In this document: piece by piece, positions 23,875-35,806 of the stretch | Numbering within the stretch: the stretch's first letter is position 1 | Layout: each line of letters starts with the position of its first letter | Assembly: GCA_035236585.1 (NCBI GenBank) | Contig: CP141133.1 | Span: 43,665,729 to 43,729,728 of the forward strand | Length of the DNA: 64,000 nt | Reading direction: 5' to 3' | Origin: Warburgia ugandensis | Taxonomy: Eukaryota; Streptophyta; Magnoliopsida; Canellales; Canellaceae | Program-made: the position numbers and the translations under genes | Notes under the pieces: model-generated | The model's input: only the letters and a program-made list of their open reading frames with translations | Database searches by the model: none | Told to the model about the DNA's origin: nothing

Positions 23875-26599
23875 TTCCTTCTTTTTTTCTCATTCGTTGG
23901 ATTGGCATGCCCTAAGGTGAAAGGCTAAGATTTCATAGAGTTTTTCTTATCTAAACTGATTGTCCTTCTTTATCATCCTAATCCACACATGTGCTTCACC
24001 TAAAATTAAGTGGGATACACCACCTTTGCATGAAAAATTTATGGTACACATGTAGGTGGTCCCCATTTTAAAGTGTATAGAGAGAATGTGGAAGATTTAA
24101 GTCTCTTGTAGGCCCTAACTTGAGTTTACTTTACATGCATGCTTCCTTTGATATGTGTGTAGCTCTTAAGCTTCACTTACGTAAAGTTGGTGTAATGCAT
24201 GCATGCGTGCATGGAAGTTCTGTCATCCTACATTTTGATATATACAAACTATTTTGTGCAAATATGGTTCAATGATGCATTTAGGGTTTCTAAATGTGAT
24301 AAATTGACAATGACACTTGTTTTGCATTCTAAACTTCTAGATTTTATAAATTTGGTAGGCTACTCCATAACTTTTCTTAGGCTTTAAAGTTGCTCTTTCA
24401 GGGCCAAGATTGTAAAACATGTAGAATTAACCCTAATTAGTTCTATTTATGGAAAGTTCTAGGCTAAAACCTGCTAAATATAGAGGCATATATGTAATAT
24501 TTCTATACATATCAAATATCCCCACACCTAGATTTTCCTTATCCCCTAGCAAAACTACCAAAAAAATCTGACAAAAAACTCTAAAAATTCTTACCACTTT
24601 CATACATGTCGTCATCTACATTTAGCTTATGTAGAAAGCCTTTAAACCCCCTTAGTTACCCCTAATGGAAGATTAGTAGTCTTGTAAGGGTTTTCAAAAA
24701 TGATACTGATAAAAATCTCCAAAAACCTCATGAAAATCCTTTACTTATCTGAGAAATTTTGTTCCATTTAAAATTAGCTTTCTAACTTTAGCATGCTAAT
24801 AAAGATGAATAAAAAGGTTCAAAATCCTACCCTTATACTAAAGATATCTCATTATATCATTAAAATTTAGAATGTGAGTGAGTGCTATAGCTAATATATA
24901 TAATTATTAGTTTTTAAGACAAATATAAACTAGATTATTGTTCAAAAGTATGTTTTGACTTCAATTCTAACACGATATTCGTAGCACTCGGAAGGAAGTC
25001 ATTTACCAAGGTGTAAATCTCTCATTTGTTCATAACCATATATAAGCCATATTACTCCTAGATCAAGTTAGGATTTCTATTAGGATGAAACATGGGCTTA
25101 GCATAGGGTAATCAAAAGAATGTATATAAGGATAAACAAAGATTGTCTATAAGATATGTAAAGATCTTCTATTAGTGTATTCACAACTTTTCTTCCATTT
25201 TTCTTTATAAGAGCAAACACTCTTCTTCATTGGATATCCTTTTTGAACTTGACATTATATGTATCCTTTATTTGATATTTATTCTTTTTAACCTTTTTTA
25301 TGTTCATATATTGAATTGTAATGCTCATATTTTTCTCCATGATGTTTTCATTCATCTCTATATATTTTCAAAACAACTAGGTAATGGAGGGTATTATAGA
25401 GTATAATTAGGGTATTAGTCATTAGGCTAGTAAGGAAAAGGCGTATATAAAGGCTCAAAGGCTTATCTAGTAGAAAATAATTTAGGAAAGGCAAAAGCCA
25501 TTAGGTTAACTAAGGATGACCTCTATCATTTCCTAGGTTTCATATGACTTAAAAGTGACCATAAACTCAAGAGATATGTGGTATAGTCTCTTAGATTTTT
25601 TTCTTAGTTGTTGACCAAAGTAAGAATAATGAGACCAACTAGGAAATTTTGCCCACTGAAGAAAAATAATGAATTTGTTTATGCCCTAAAAAAAAGCAAG
25701 AATGGCTCTAAAACTCACTTGGATTACAAGTCTTGACTTATTTTCTTTAGGATCTCTAAGTATATTTTTCCCTTTAACTTAAACTATAAATATAGCTATT
25801 TTGTGCAATGAATATTTCAAGTTTCATTTTTCATGAAATACTTTAGAAAATGGATAAAGTAATAAAATAGATGCATACAAACCAATTAATAAGATAATAT
25901 TCACAAGATAAACTAACTATTGAAAAACTTTGAATTCTCATTCTTATATGGGAACATTTCATAAGTTTTTTTTTCAAGATTTTCAAAAAAATTTCAAAAA
26001 GTTTACTAAAATGACTTTAAGACCCTAAATGAGCACATCAGAATTTGAAATCCCCTACTCCCATACTTGAATTAAACATTGTCCTCAATGTTTAGAACTA
26101 CATACCAAGGACAAATGAAAATAATAAATCTAAGAGGAAGGTGTTAGAAGTGATTTACCTACATTCCTGGGATAGTGAGTGGATCTGTTGATGCGGTCTG
26201 TTGAATGGAACATTAATATACAATGAATTTTGATGCAAATGCAAAACTAATATGATCTTAAAACTAAACTAAGTAACTAATCTGCTTTACTATATTCTAA
26301 ACCTAATTGGCTAAGTTAATGTATCATAATCCTAGCTCTAGTAATTAAATGGAAGAGTTTCCCACTCCATTTAAGAATTTTACAGTAGTCAATATACATT
26401 TTCCACCCGAGATGTATGGTGGTGATGAGATCAAAATATGAAATAGCACCCATGATTCTTAATTTCTTGTGACAAACTTAGATGAATGGTCCCGATGGTT
26501 ACCTAATTAAGGAATAATAGTGTCCATATCAAATAGTATATAATATATATCCTCCTCACTTGGATTTTCTTAAGTTAGGGTTAAGCTAGCTCTACATTT

Positions 26600-27730
26600 T
26601 CCTGAAAGCTTGTTCTTGTTCTTCTGTATGCTGAGAACTAGTTGGGCTTAATCATTTAGTATCTTCTAATGTTCAACCTAGAGTTGGTTGATATTTGGCC
26701 ATAACATCAACAAACTTTCCTTCTTATTTGGCCATAATTAGAAAGGTTTTAGACTAACCTACATTGCTATCTTATGATTGCTCAAATAAAAACCATTGGT
26801 CCAAATTGGATGCTTCTTCAACACTGAATGACTCGATTGGAATCTCAAGAGATGTAAGGGGTCCTATGTAGGATATCCATTGAGAAGTGTCCACGAATGG
26901 TGTAGTGCCCATTAAAGCACTCTCATCATGCATGGAGGTGTTTGTATCAAAATCAAACATAAAATAAGTAGAATATACCTTCAGCAAATAATTACTAGAG
27001 GATGGTAGGGATTGTTCAAGATTATCTAGTTCCTAAGGATCTTCTAATTATATTTTCAGCCTTATATAGTTATTATTGGGATTCTCACTATCCACAATTT
27101 ATTTAGTTTCCTAATCCTTTGTATGAAGTCAATAGTTATTTGACCCTTTTGAAATTTCATTCAAGCACTAAATTGTTGAATCACATCTTGGAATTCAAGT
27201 GTACACTACATATACAAATGAAGGGTCTCTTCTTAAGATTGTTTCTTCTAGTGGGGAAAAAAGGGCTCGTATGACTCACATTGTTGTGGCATTGGAGTAG
27301 GGGAAAAGTGTTGTGTAGGGTGGAACCATGATGGCTCTCCATGATAATCTTGAGATTATGTTTATTTGGAATGCCTAACCCACCTAGGATAATCGGTTTC
27401 AACATGGTAATAATTGCTAGGAGATGTAAATGCTTTGGGTGCATTCACTTCCTTCAAATAATAAGCAGTGTATGTGATGCTTGAGAGCCATGAAGTAGTG
27501 GAACACTCTCAACTAGAATAGGTATAACAATTCTCATATTGCAGCTGCTGACATGACTCACTGACCTACCTAAAAGATTTTAACCTATTCAATCACTATC
27601 CATCCTATCAACCAATTTATCTAATTTATTAGACATATCTAGAGTATCTCTTGCCTCTGTCTCATACATATCTTCATAGCACAAGGGTCATTGAGTGAAA
27701 TGGTACAAAAATGGTTTTCTATCCCTACTT
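26600..27730 (-). pseudogene. gag-like pseudogene of copy II
   Basis: This is the counterpart of the copy I region 2990-4130. On the minus strand the segments PKAFTSP, VETDYPRWVRH, SQDYHGEPSWFH, EETLHLYM and FQKGQIT are readable between 27450 and 27120. A 71-residue piece follows at 26987-26772, containing SQWISYIGPLTSLEIPIESF. Stops interrupt it. Shared residues with copy I, with nucleotide differences between the two, argue for an ancestral protein. The function (nucleocapsid-like gag) is inferred from the position next to the 5' LTR. Confidence 0.45.
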
Positions 27731-28801
27731 CGTTGTATCATTTCAATAGCTGAGTTAGTTGGATCGACTGCTTTAACCCTACCTTGTGGTCTGTCTGATC
27801 TTAAGAGTCTAAGAGTGTGAGATATGGATTCACAGATCAATGGCCAAGCCTACACCAGAAAATGGTGTAGTAAAATGTACTCAACTTTATATACAATGAA
27901 AATAAATTGTTGTACTTACTTGTTTTCTTTAAACTAAGGGGTACCTAAGCTATATGGTGCAACTTATACGATGCACATTCAAAGAAACATAGTTAAGCCT
28001 ATACCTAATACAAACAAGCTAAAAGGTTTGGTTTTTTCTTTATTTTCTTTAGGGTAGTAACTTTTAGGTTACGTGTAAGCTTGGTGGCTCCTCCTCTCTT
28101 TCAAACTTCCCCTATTGCTTACCATTTAGATCCTATCTTGATCAACCACTTCAAACTCTCCTCATTCATCCATAGTTTATGTGTGATATCAAATGTATTG
28201 GCAAAAGAAATTATTATGCAAGTCTTAGTCAAGGAAATGTAAGGAGATTAGAAAATCTTACAGTGGCATTCTAGATAAAGTCATATCATACAAGGGTGGG
28301 TCCACTCATGTGCCACCTCCTCTTTTGAGTTACAATGTCCCACCCTTGAATTTTACTATTACAATGTCCCACTCTTGAAATATTTTCTCATTACTAGTTT
28401 CTTAGCATGGTACGATCCTTATTCAAAATATAGTTGGTTTTTCTAGAGCACTGACTATCAAATATTCTTGAATAGACCCTCTTTCGTACTATACTGGGTA
28501 TCTCTTTCTTTCAAGCAGTGACCGATATGTAAAATTAGAGTGCTATGAAAGGAATAAAAAAACCAAATAAAAACTACTACTATGAGTTAGAAGAATGTTA
28601 CTAAGATCTTCACCGTTGTATCACTCAAAACTAAAGTCTAAGTCAATATCTCTAGCATGTACACTACCACCGATGCATCCCGATTGTACACTTTTGATGT
28701 AGCTCATGTTGGTTCACTCAAAAAATCTAAAGATCATGAAACACACATGCCACAAGTCATAGAAGAAGTGATTACAACCAAAATAACTGCCTTCTGTGTG
28801 T

Positions 28802-28806
<5 letters not shown>

Positions 28807-28878
<72 letters not shown>
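28807..28878. repeat. (AG)36 microsatellite
   Basis: 72 bases of perfect AG repeat inside the right LTR of copy II, followed at once by TATAAAAGG. It is absent from the other LTR copies. Confidence 0.98.
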
Positions 28879-28881
<3 letters not shown>

Positions 28882-30061
28882 AAAAGGCATTCAAATGGAA
28901 AGATATTTGAGAGATCAGTGGATTGAATGGAATGTGATAAGGTGATACATAGGAATGAGATGATAAAGATAAATATTTAGAAAAATAAAATAAGATGGAA
29001 AAGAAGATAGGCATGAGAGTGAAACTGAAATTTAGTGCATGAAGGGGTGAATGGAAGGTGTTAGACATGGATTTTTATATGAAAATTTGTAGAAAGGTAT
29101 TTGAGAAGGTGAAAAATCTAAGTATTAAATTCTGGAGTGAAATGATAGTAAAATAAAATTAAAATTAAAATGGTGGAGAAAGATAAGAAAATCATATAGA
29201 AAGGACTAAAATTCATGTATGAAAAGGATGATCCAATGAGAGGATTAGGACATTAGTTTTATATGAATATTTTGGTGAGTAATAGAGGATGGAATGGTAG
29301 GTTAGGGGTGTGAATTTGATAGTGATATGAAGTATAAAATAAATGGAATGAAAAGGATGGGATGGATTGAGGTATGATGGAAGAATGAAGTGAGCTTTTC
29401 TTTCCTCCTCTTCTCCTTGAATGTTCCTCCCTTTAGGATGTTCTCCCCTATGTTAATCACTTTGTGTGGTCTCTAGGTTTGAGAAATCCTCTTGGTTCTC
29501 CCTTTATAAGATGGAGAATGGATCACATTGAAGTCCCCTTGCTCTTCTTTTGTTTCACATTGTGAAGGAAGGAGGGCTGCAGTTTCATAATGGAAACTCC
29601 CCTCCATCCTATTCTTTCCTTAGCTCTTTTTCTTTTCATCCTATCTTCCCTTGGTAAAATCATGGAATATTTGTAGAATGTGTTGAATGTCATTCTTGGT
29701 TCAATGGTTAGATCTAGTGCTATGATTGGCTTGTATGGTGAGATGATATGGAGTGGTGGCTATTTTCCTTCTTCATTCCTTTCCCTTGGATTACGCTTCA
29801 ACCCTAGGATGGACAATTGTGATTTCCCTGGAGTCTCATATAAAAAAGAAGAGGTATTTTAATGCTTCTTTTCTTCTCATCCATTGGATTGGCATGCCGT
29901 AAGGTGAACAACTAAGATTTCATAAACATTTTCTTATCCAACCTAATTTTTTGCCTTTATTTTCTCATCAAACTACCATTTTTATCTCTGGCCAATTACA
30001 CTAAAGACAAAAATATGTTTTCTCCTACTGTGAACACGTTTTGGTTTCATTGAAAAATTAT

Positions 30062-32195
30062 GGCCAAATTACAATGGTCAACCCTTGACCTGTAATATTA
30101 CGTTCCTTATAAAAGAAATACGATTAAAAATTTTACAATGTGTTCTCACTACAATTCATGTAAAATAAATTTTTTTCTATCCTAATAGAGATCCTTCTTA
30201 AATTCCACCTTTTCAATTTCTCAAAAGATAAAAAATAGCACTAAGTACAAAATTTTAGAAAATAGGATGATTATGCACTAAAATTTTTTGAAAAATGTAA
30301 TTAAAAATTCTTAGAATGATAAAACAATGCAATTCCTATTAGTCTATTTTTTTGAATTTTTTATTAAATTTTATGAAAACTCCATTGCATGTCCCCAACA
30401 ACGTTGCCAAAAACTTGTTGATTGTTTTTGACAAGTGCACGAGCTATTGTGCTATAGCTTGTGCAAGTACAGACCTATCCCATGGGGACTCGACTTAGAA
30501 ACATTGGAGTTTAAATAAAATTTAATTTTCCATAAATTAACTAAAATTAAAAAAATTAGATAAAATAATTTAAAAATTGAGGTCTATTGAATTAATGAAA
30601 AGTACACAATTTCAAGTACAAAAGATATGGAATTAAATAAAATTTCAAGTGAAATCCACTTTCTTAGCCACATTTGACTAGATAAATATTCATCAATCCA
30701 TCCCTAAGGTCACTAGTTAATGATTCAATGATTGGATCATGCATATCTTCTAAAAATCTAATAATATAGATCAATGTGAAGAACTCAAGATTGAATGGCT
30801 TAGATCAATTTTTTGGATTATAGATGAAAGATCAAATTTGATATATTAGCTAGGAATTATTTTTATATTAATATATGAGAATTAATTGAAAATTAGAATA
30901 GAAGAAGATCAAAAATTGAATTGGAACTATTAACTAAAGCTAAACTATAGGCTTGGTTAGGCTCTAATGAAACAAGTATTGGATTGAGTAATTAGTAATT
31001 TAATTGCGAATAGAAGCTTAGATAATGTAAAATATGAATACGAATAAGATAGAATAGGGAAAAGGAAATTTTTGGGATACAAATGAAATTAAAGAAGGCA
31101 GACCATGGTCATTTTTGTAATTTTTGTTAAAATTCCTTTCTTTCTTCAACCCACCACTGAGAAGGATGTAGGAAATGTAGGGAGCTATTACTTGTTTGAA
31201 ACTACTAAAACAAAGGGAGAGGAGGAGGCTAAGGTGAAACCTGAAATGGGTTTGGATTAAAACAAAGATTGATGCAAAAATGAGAGATAATAGGTGAAAA
31301 TCATAGTGGGAATTAAGGGAAAAGTATGGAAAGAAACAAAGGGAAAATAGTGAGAAAGCAGGGAAAAACTATGGTGGGGATAGGGGATGATATGATTGTG
31401 TAATAGCGAATGGAGACAATGACTAGAACAAAGAAAAACCTAGACAAAAATGATGAAGGAAAATAGAAAGCAAGGGTAACCAAAATAGGGAAAAAAAAAG
31501 GTGGAGATGGGTTCTGCTAGGGAGATGATTGGAAAGGAGAGAGTTGGGTGCTTCTGATCAAAATTTTATCTTTTTGGTCCTCTTGCTAGCTTTCCTCTCT
31601 GATTCCTCTCTTTCTTCTTTGGTTCTCGTCTTCTACATTAAAATCTTTGGTTTTTCCACAGTGGGGAGTTTCCACTATGAAGAGATCTCCATTGTGAGAA
31701 CATCCCCTATTTCCTATGGTGTGTCCTTCTAGCTTCCTTTTGGCCTTCCCTTTAATAAGGCTTCCTCCTTTCTCTATGGATCCATGCTTTCCATCTTCTC
31801 TCTTTCTTCTATGGTGTTACAATGATGCTTTCTAATTTTAAGTCTCTTCCTTCTTTTGGTGCCTTTTTTTTTCATGCATTTCCTATTTCTTCTTTGTCTT
31901 CAATTAGAAACCATTCCCCTTGTAATGCTCCTTAGGATGATATGGAACCATTCAACTTAATCTAAGCCATTGAATGATCAATCTAGTTGATCACATAAGA
32001 CTAAATTAGAATCATCTGAATAGTACTTTATACATCCAATCTATTCTGATGACCATCTCATTGTTAAAATTTGTAAATCAATAGTTGGATGATCAATTGG
32101 AGCTAAAATTAATATTTAATCTAAAATTGCAAAACTAATTTGTTACATGATATAATTAAATGCTAAATTAGGGATTTTAACACTAAAATTGAACA
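30062..32195 (-). mobile_element. Nested Athila-like LTR fragment inside copy II
   Basis: The copy I/copy III LTR alignment is interrupted here by about 2.1 kb. The insert has an LTR at 30416-32195 (starting TGTTCAATTTTAG on the minus strand, like the LTR at 37757), a decayed tRNA-Asp type primer site at 30392-30409, and about 330 bases of interior at 30062-30391, where it is truncated. No coding sequence. Small open frames such as 31529-31732 lie antisense in the LTR. Confidence 0.6.
30392..30409 (-). other. Decayed primer-binding site, tRNA-Asp type (nested LTR)
   Basis: The minus strand reads TGGCAACGTTGTTGGGGA against the expected TGGCGCCGTTGCCGGGGA. It sits 6 bases from the proposed LTR end at 30416. 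Confidence 0.65.
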
Positions 32196-32994
32196 CTCAA
32201 TAGTAACCCATTGAATTTTTCTCCACCAATCATGGTTTAGTCTACTCTCTTTTGCATGGATGCTTCCTATTGGTCATTCATAACTCCAATGGCTTCTCAT
32301 TGGTTTCTTTAGAATGGTCTTAAATGTGAACTAATTTTGGCCACTCTTTCTTGAAATTTTCAAATGAAAACTAACTGTAGATTTTTCCTTTTTGTCTCTC
32401 TTCTCACTTTCTTATTTTTCTCCACCAATCACTCCATACATGTGTTTCATGTGAAATTAAGCGGGATGCACCACCTTTGTGTGGAAATTCATGGTACACA
32501 TGTAGGTGGTCCTCATTTTGAAGTGCAGAGAGAGAAAGTGGAAGATTTAAATCTCTTGTAGGCCTTGGCTTGAGTGTTCTTCACATGTGTTCTTCCTTTG
32601 ACATGTGTGGCACTTAAGCTTCACTTAGAAGCTCCTTAAAGGTGGTGGAATGCATGCATGGAAGTTCTACAACCCTATGTTTTCATATTTACAACCTCTT
32701 TTGCGTAAATAAGGTTTGGCAATGCTTTTAGGGTTTCTGACTTTGCTGAAATGATAATGACACCTGTTCTATATGCTTAAATTTTGGACTTCATAAATTG
32801 GTAAACCAGCCCATATCTTTGCCTAGACTCTAAACTTGTTCTTTCAGGGTCAAAATTAAATTTGTCCATCTTTTCTCATTTGTATCCTACACTTGGAAAA
32901 TGTAGAATAACCCTAATTAGCATTATTTATGGAAATTTTTTGGCTTAAACTAGCTAAAGATAAATGTATATATGTAATAATTCTATATATATCA

Positions 32995-34051
32995 AGTAGT
33001 CACATCTATTATTTGTTTTGGGTTTTAGATTTTGGTTTGTAAGATAGAGATTTAAGGCCAGTCATAAGTCCCTAGCTCATGAGGATTTGTAGGTCCCAAA
33101 GGTAGTATGCTAAGATGTACAGACTAGCCCTTGACCTCAGACTTGATACCTTACATAGGTTCTATTTCTAGAGTATGTTTCACAAAGCTGCTCCTAGGAT
33201 GAAATGATAATCTTGTGAGGGCCTACTTAAATTGGACCGTGCCAGTATCCATGGTTGTTACAGTGGATGGCAGAAGTTTCCTTGGTAGTAGTAGTCCCAT
33301 TGGTGGTGTATAGATATCTAGATATAATATGATGTTTTAAGACATGTGCTGACATGTAGGTCATCCCATGGCAGGATGGTTGTACCACTCAGCACCCAAT
33401 AGTACATGATTTGGTTGTTGAATGATGAGTCTAGTTAGGATACAAAGATATCACAAAAAATGGGGAGCACTTAGGAGTAAGCATCAATCAATTACATTGT
33501 TTTGATGCAACAGATGTGATGATGTTTTATCAATTGACAACATTTTCCACCAATATAGCTTAAATGATATAATTTAATTGAGATAGTTTTTATCAACTAT
33601 TTGCATGCTTACACATGCATAAGTTGCCTCAAGTAAACATGTAAGTGTTTTATGAGACATATACTCTTGGATACCTTTAAACCTTGATGCTAGACTTGCA
33701 TAATTAGAACTCATTAAGATGCCCTTACTACCTCATTTCCTTATCCATGTACACTTGCTTTTATGTGACAACAAACTATGTTTGTCTTGCTTTTCTATTG
33801 GCCCTATTAGTTTTCTTCCAACTGATTTCAGGAGAGAGTTCAAAGAGATTGAGCACTAAGGAGAAGGGGAAGGCAAAAGTTACATCTACTTGACACAAAT
33901 GTATGTCCAAGTCAACCTACTTAATTTAGTTCTTGGACTTCTTAATAGACTTATGGATGAATTTAATATAAACCTTGTGTTGACACTTAAATTTGGGATG
34001 TAATATTTAAACAGGGACTTTATGATGGAGTAGACTTAGCTATGACCAGTG
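32995..34051. repeat. Repeat X, second copy
   Basis: Matches 8347-9450 end to end, with the same left neighbour (end of a minus-strand LTR of the TR-GAG-like family) and the same last bases (agacttagc-atga--agtg). No ORF. Confidence 0.5.
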
Positions 34052-34499
34052 GATCTTGTGGCATGATCTCCTTATACATACATTATCATTTTAAATTTAT
34101 TTTTATTTATATGATTATTTAATAGGTGGCTCTCATAAGGAGTGTGTAATTGTGAATTTACCTATATACTTATGGGGTTTCTACACTTCATTTGCATACG
34201 CTCTTAGAAATGAATTTCACTACATTATGCATGATTTTCCAAAAATTTCTTGAAAATTTTGAATGCCACAATTATATTTACATGTAGCAATTTGTCAAGG
34301 ATATTTAGAATTGCATACCATGGGTGATTATGATCTCCTGGTACGGAGACGATTTTCAAGCACGTGGATTGCTAAATGAGATTGATTTCATGATTTCAGT
34401 ATCCTACATGATTTCTTAACAAATCTAGTATAAGATTGTTTTAAGAAGAGGGATGAACACTTAATAACCTTTAAAAGTAGAATTTACTAAAGAAAAATT
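34052..34499. other. Unassigned AT-rich stretch
   Basis: No ORF, repeat or element boundary was recognised between repeat X and the LINE remnant. Confidence 0.4.
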
Positions 34500-35640
34500 G
34501 GTGTCTTTTAAAGCATGGTAGAGGACTAAAAATGATGAAAATTTTGAGCAATATAGGAATGCTGAAAAGATTTCTAGGATAATAATATGAAGCTAAAATC
34601 AAGGTATATGATGATCTCTATAATATATTAGGCTTAAGAGAAGGTGAGGAAGATATGTTTAAACTTGCAAAAAATAAGAAAACAAACGGGTAAGGACTTA
34701 GATCATGTTAAGTGCATTAGAAGTGATGACTAAAGGGTCCTAATCAAATATGATAAGATCAAACAAAGGTAGAAAAGTTACTTCCAAAAATTGTTAATTG
34801 ACAATTTCCCTAACAATATATGGACTGAAAGTATTATAAACCCATATAACATTGGACATTATAAATATGGCAATAGGATTCAAATACCTTAAGTGAAAGA
34901 GGCCTTGAAAAATATGAAATTAGGAAAGGCCCTGAGGCCTGATGGTATACCAATAGAGGTTTGAAAGCATATGGGAGATACTAAATTAGTTTGGCTGGCA
35001 AACTTGTTTAACAACATTGTAAAATCAAAGAAAATGATAGATGAATGGAGGAGGATCTCTATTATATCAATTTATAAGAATAAGGAGACATATAGAGATG
35101 CACTAATTATCAGGAGATCATACATATGAGTCAAGTTATGAAACACTGTGGAAGAATGATTGAGAAGAGGCTACAACATAAGGGTATCAGAGAACAAATT
35201 TGATTTCATGCCTGGGAGATCTACCATGGAAGCTATTTTCCTACTTAGATAATTGATAGAGAAATATAGAGAGGAAGAGGAGGACCCTCACATGGTCTTT
35301 ATTAACTTAGAAAAAGCTTATGATAGGGTCCTCAGAGAGTTAATATGGTGGGTATTGGGCAAGAAAGGGGTTCATGGGGACATATAGAATAATCAAAGAT
35401 ATGTATGAAGGAGCAGTAACAAAAGTTAGGGCCACTAACGGAGAGACTGGTGATTTTTCTATTACTGTAAGATTGCACCAAGGATTGGCATTGAACCCTT
35501 ACCTTTTCACATTGGTTGTAGATAAGTTAACAAAACATCTACGTGACAAGATTCCATGATGAATGTTATTTCTAGATTATATAGTTTTAATTAATGAGAC
35601 AATAGGGAACAAAAATAAAAGGTTGTTTGAGAAAATTATG
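34500..35640 (+). pseudogene. RTE-type LINE reverse transcriptase remnant
   Basis: Plus-strand pieces: YDDLYNILGLREGEEDMFKLAK near 34600-34670; EALKNMKLGKA-RPDGIPIEV near 34895-34965 (RT block 1); WRRISIISIYKNK near 35050; FDFMPGRSTMEAIFLL then HMVFINLEKAYDRV near 35205-35330 (blocks 2-4); and from 35374 TYRIIKDMYEGA...VRLHQGLALNPYLFTLVVD. The usual FADD active-site block appears as FLDY at about 35570, so a catalytic Asp is lost, and two stops precede it. Many other stops and at least one frameshift (near 35370) are present. The FMPGRST and DMYEGA segments fit plant RTE elements. Endonuclease and 3' tail were not found. Confidence 0.85.
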
Positions 35641-35665
35641 GTTGAAATAACCTATTCATGATAGT

Positions 35666-35678
35666 TGGTATTTGAGCC
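35666..35678 (+). other. Decayed initiator tRNA-Met primer site of a gypsy element
   Basis: TGGTATTTGAGCC against the expected TGGTATCAGAGCC. It opens the gag-pol remnant that follows. No LTR can be seen to its left, where the LINE remnant lies within about 30 bases. Confidence 0.6.
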
Positions 35679-35806
35679 TAGTTATGTCACTCACAAACAA
35701 TTGCTAGGTAGAAAATCATGAAATTTCAGTGGAATTAGAAAACCTTAGATCCTAGTGTGAGTAGTTAAAGACAATTTCTTGAATATGATTTCACTATTTG
35801 AAATAT

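Larger units (their letters stand above)
23875..32994 (-). mobile_element. Copy II of the TR-GAG-like family, with a nested LTR insertion
   Basis: Parts: left (3') LTR fragment 23875-24514; interior 24515-~28377; right (5') LTR ~28378-30061 and 32196-32994. The interior is colinear with copy I 1288-5250, then jumps to the equivalent of copy I 5877. About 620 bases, including the primer site and the end of the 5' LTR, are thus deleted. The interior carries the gag-like pseudogene. A purine-rich GGTGTGGGGAT just before the 3' LTR may be the polypurine tract. Confidence 0.6.
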
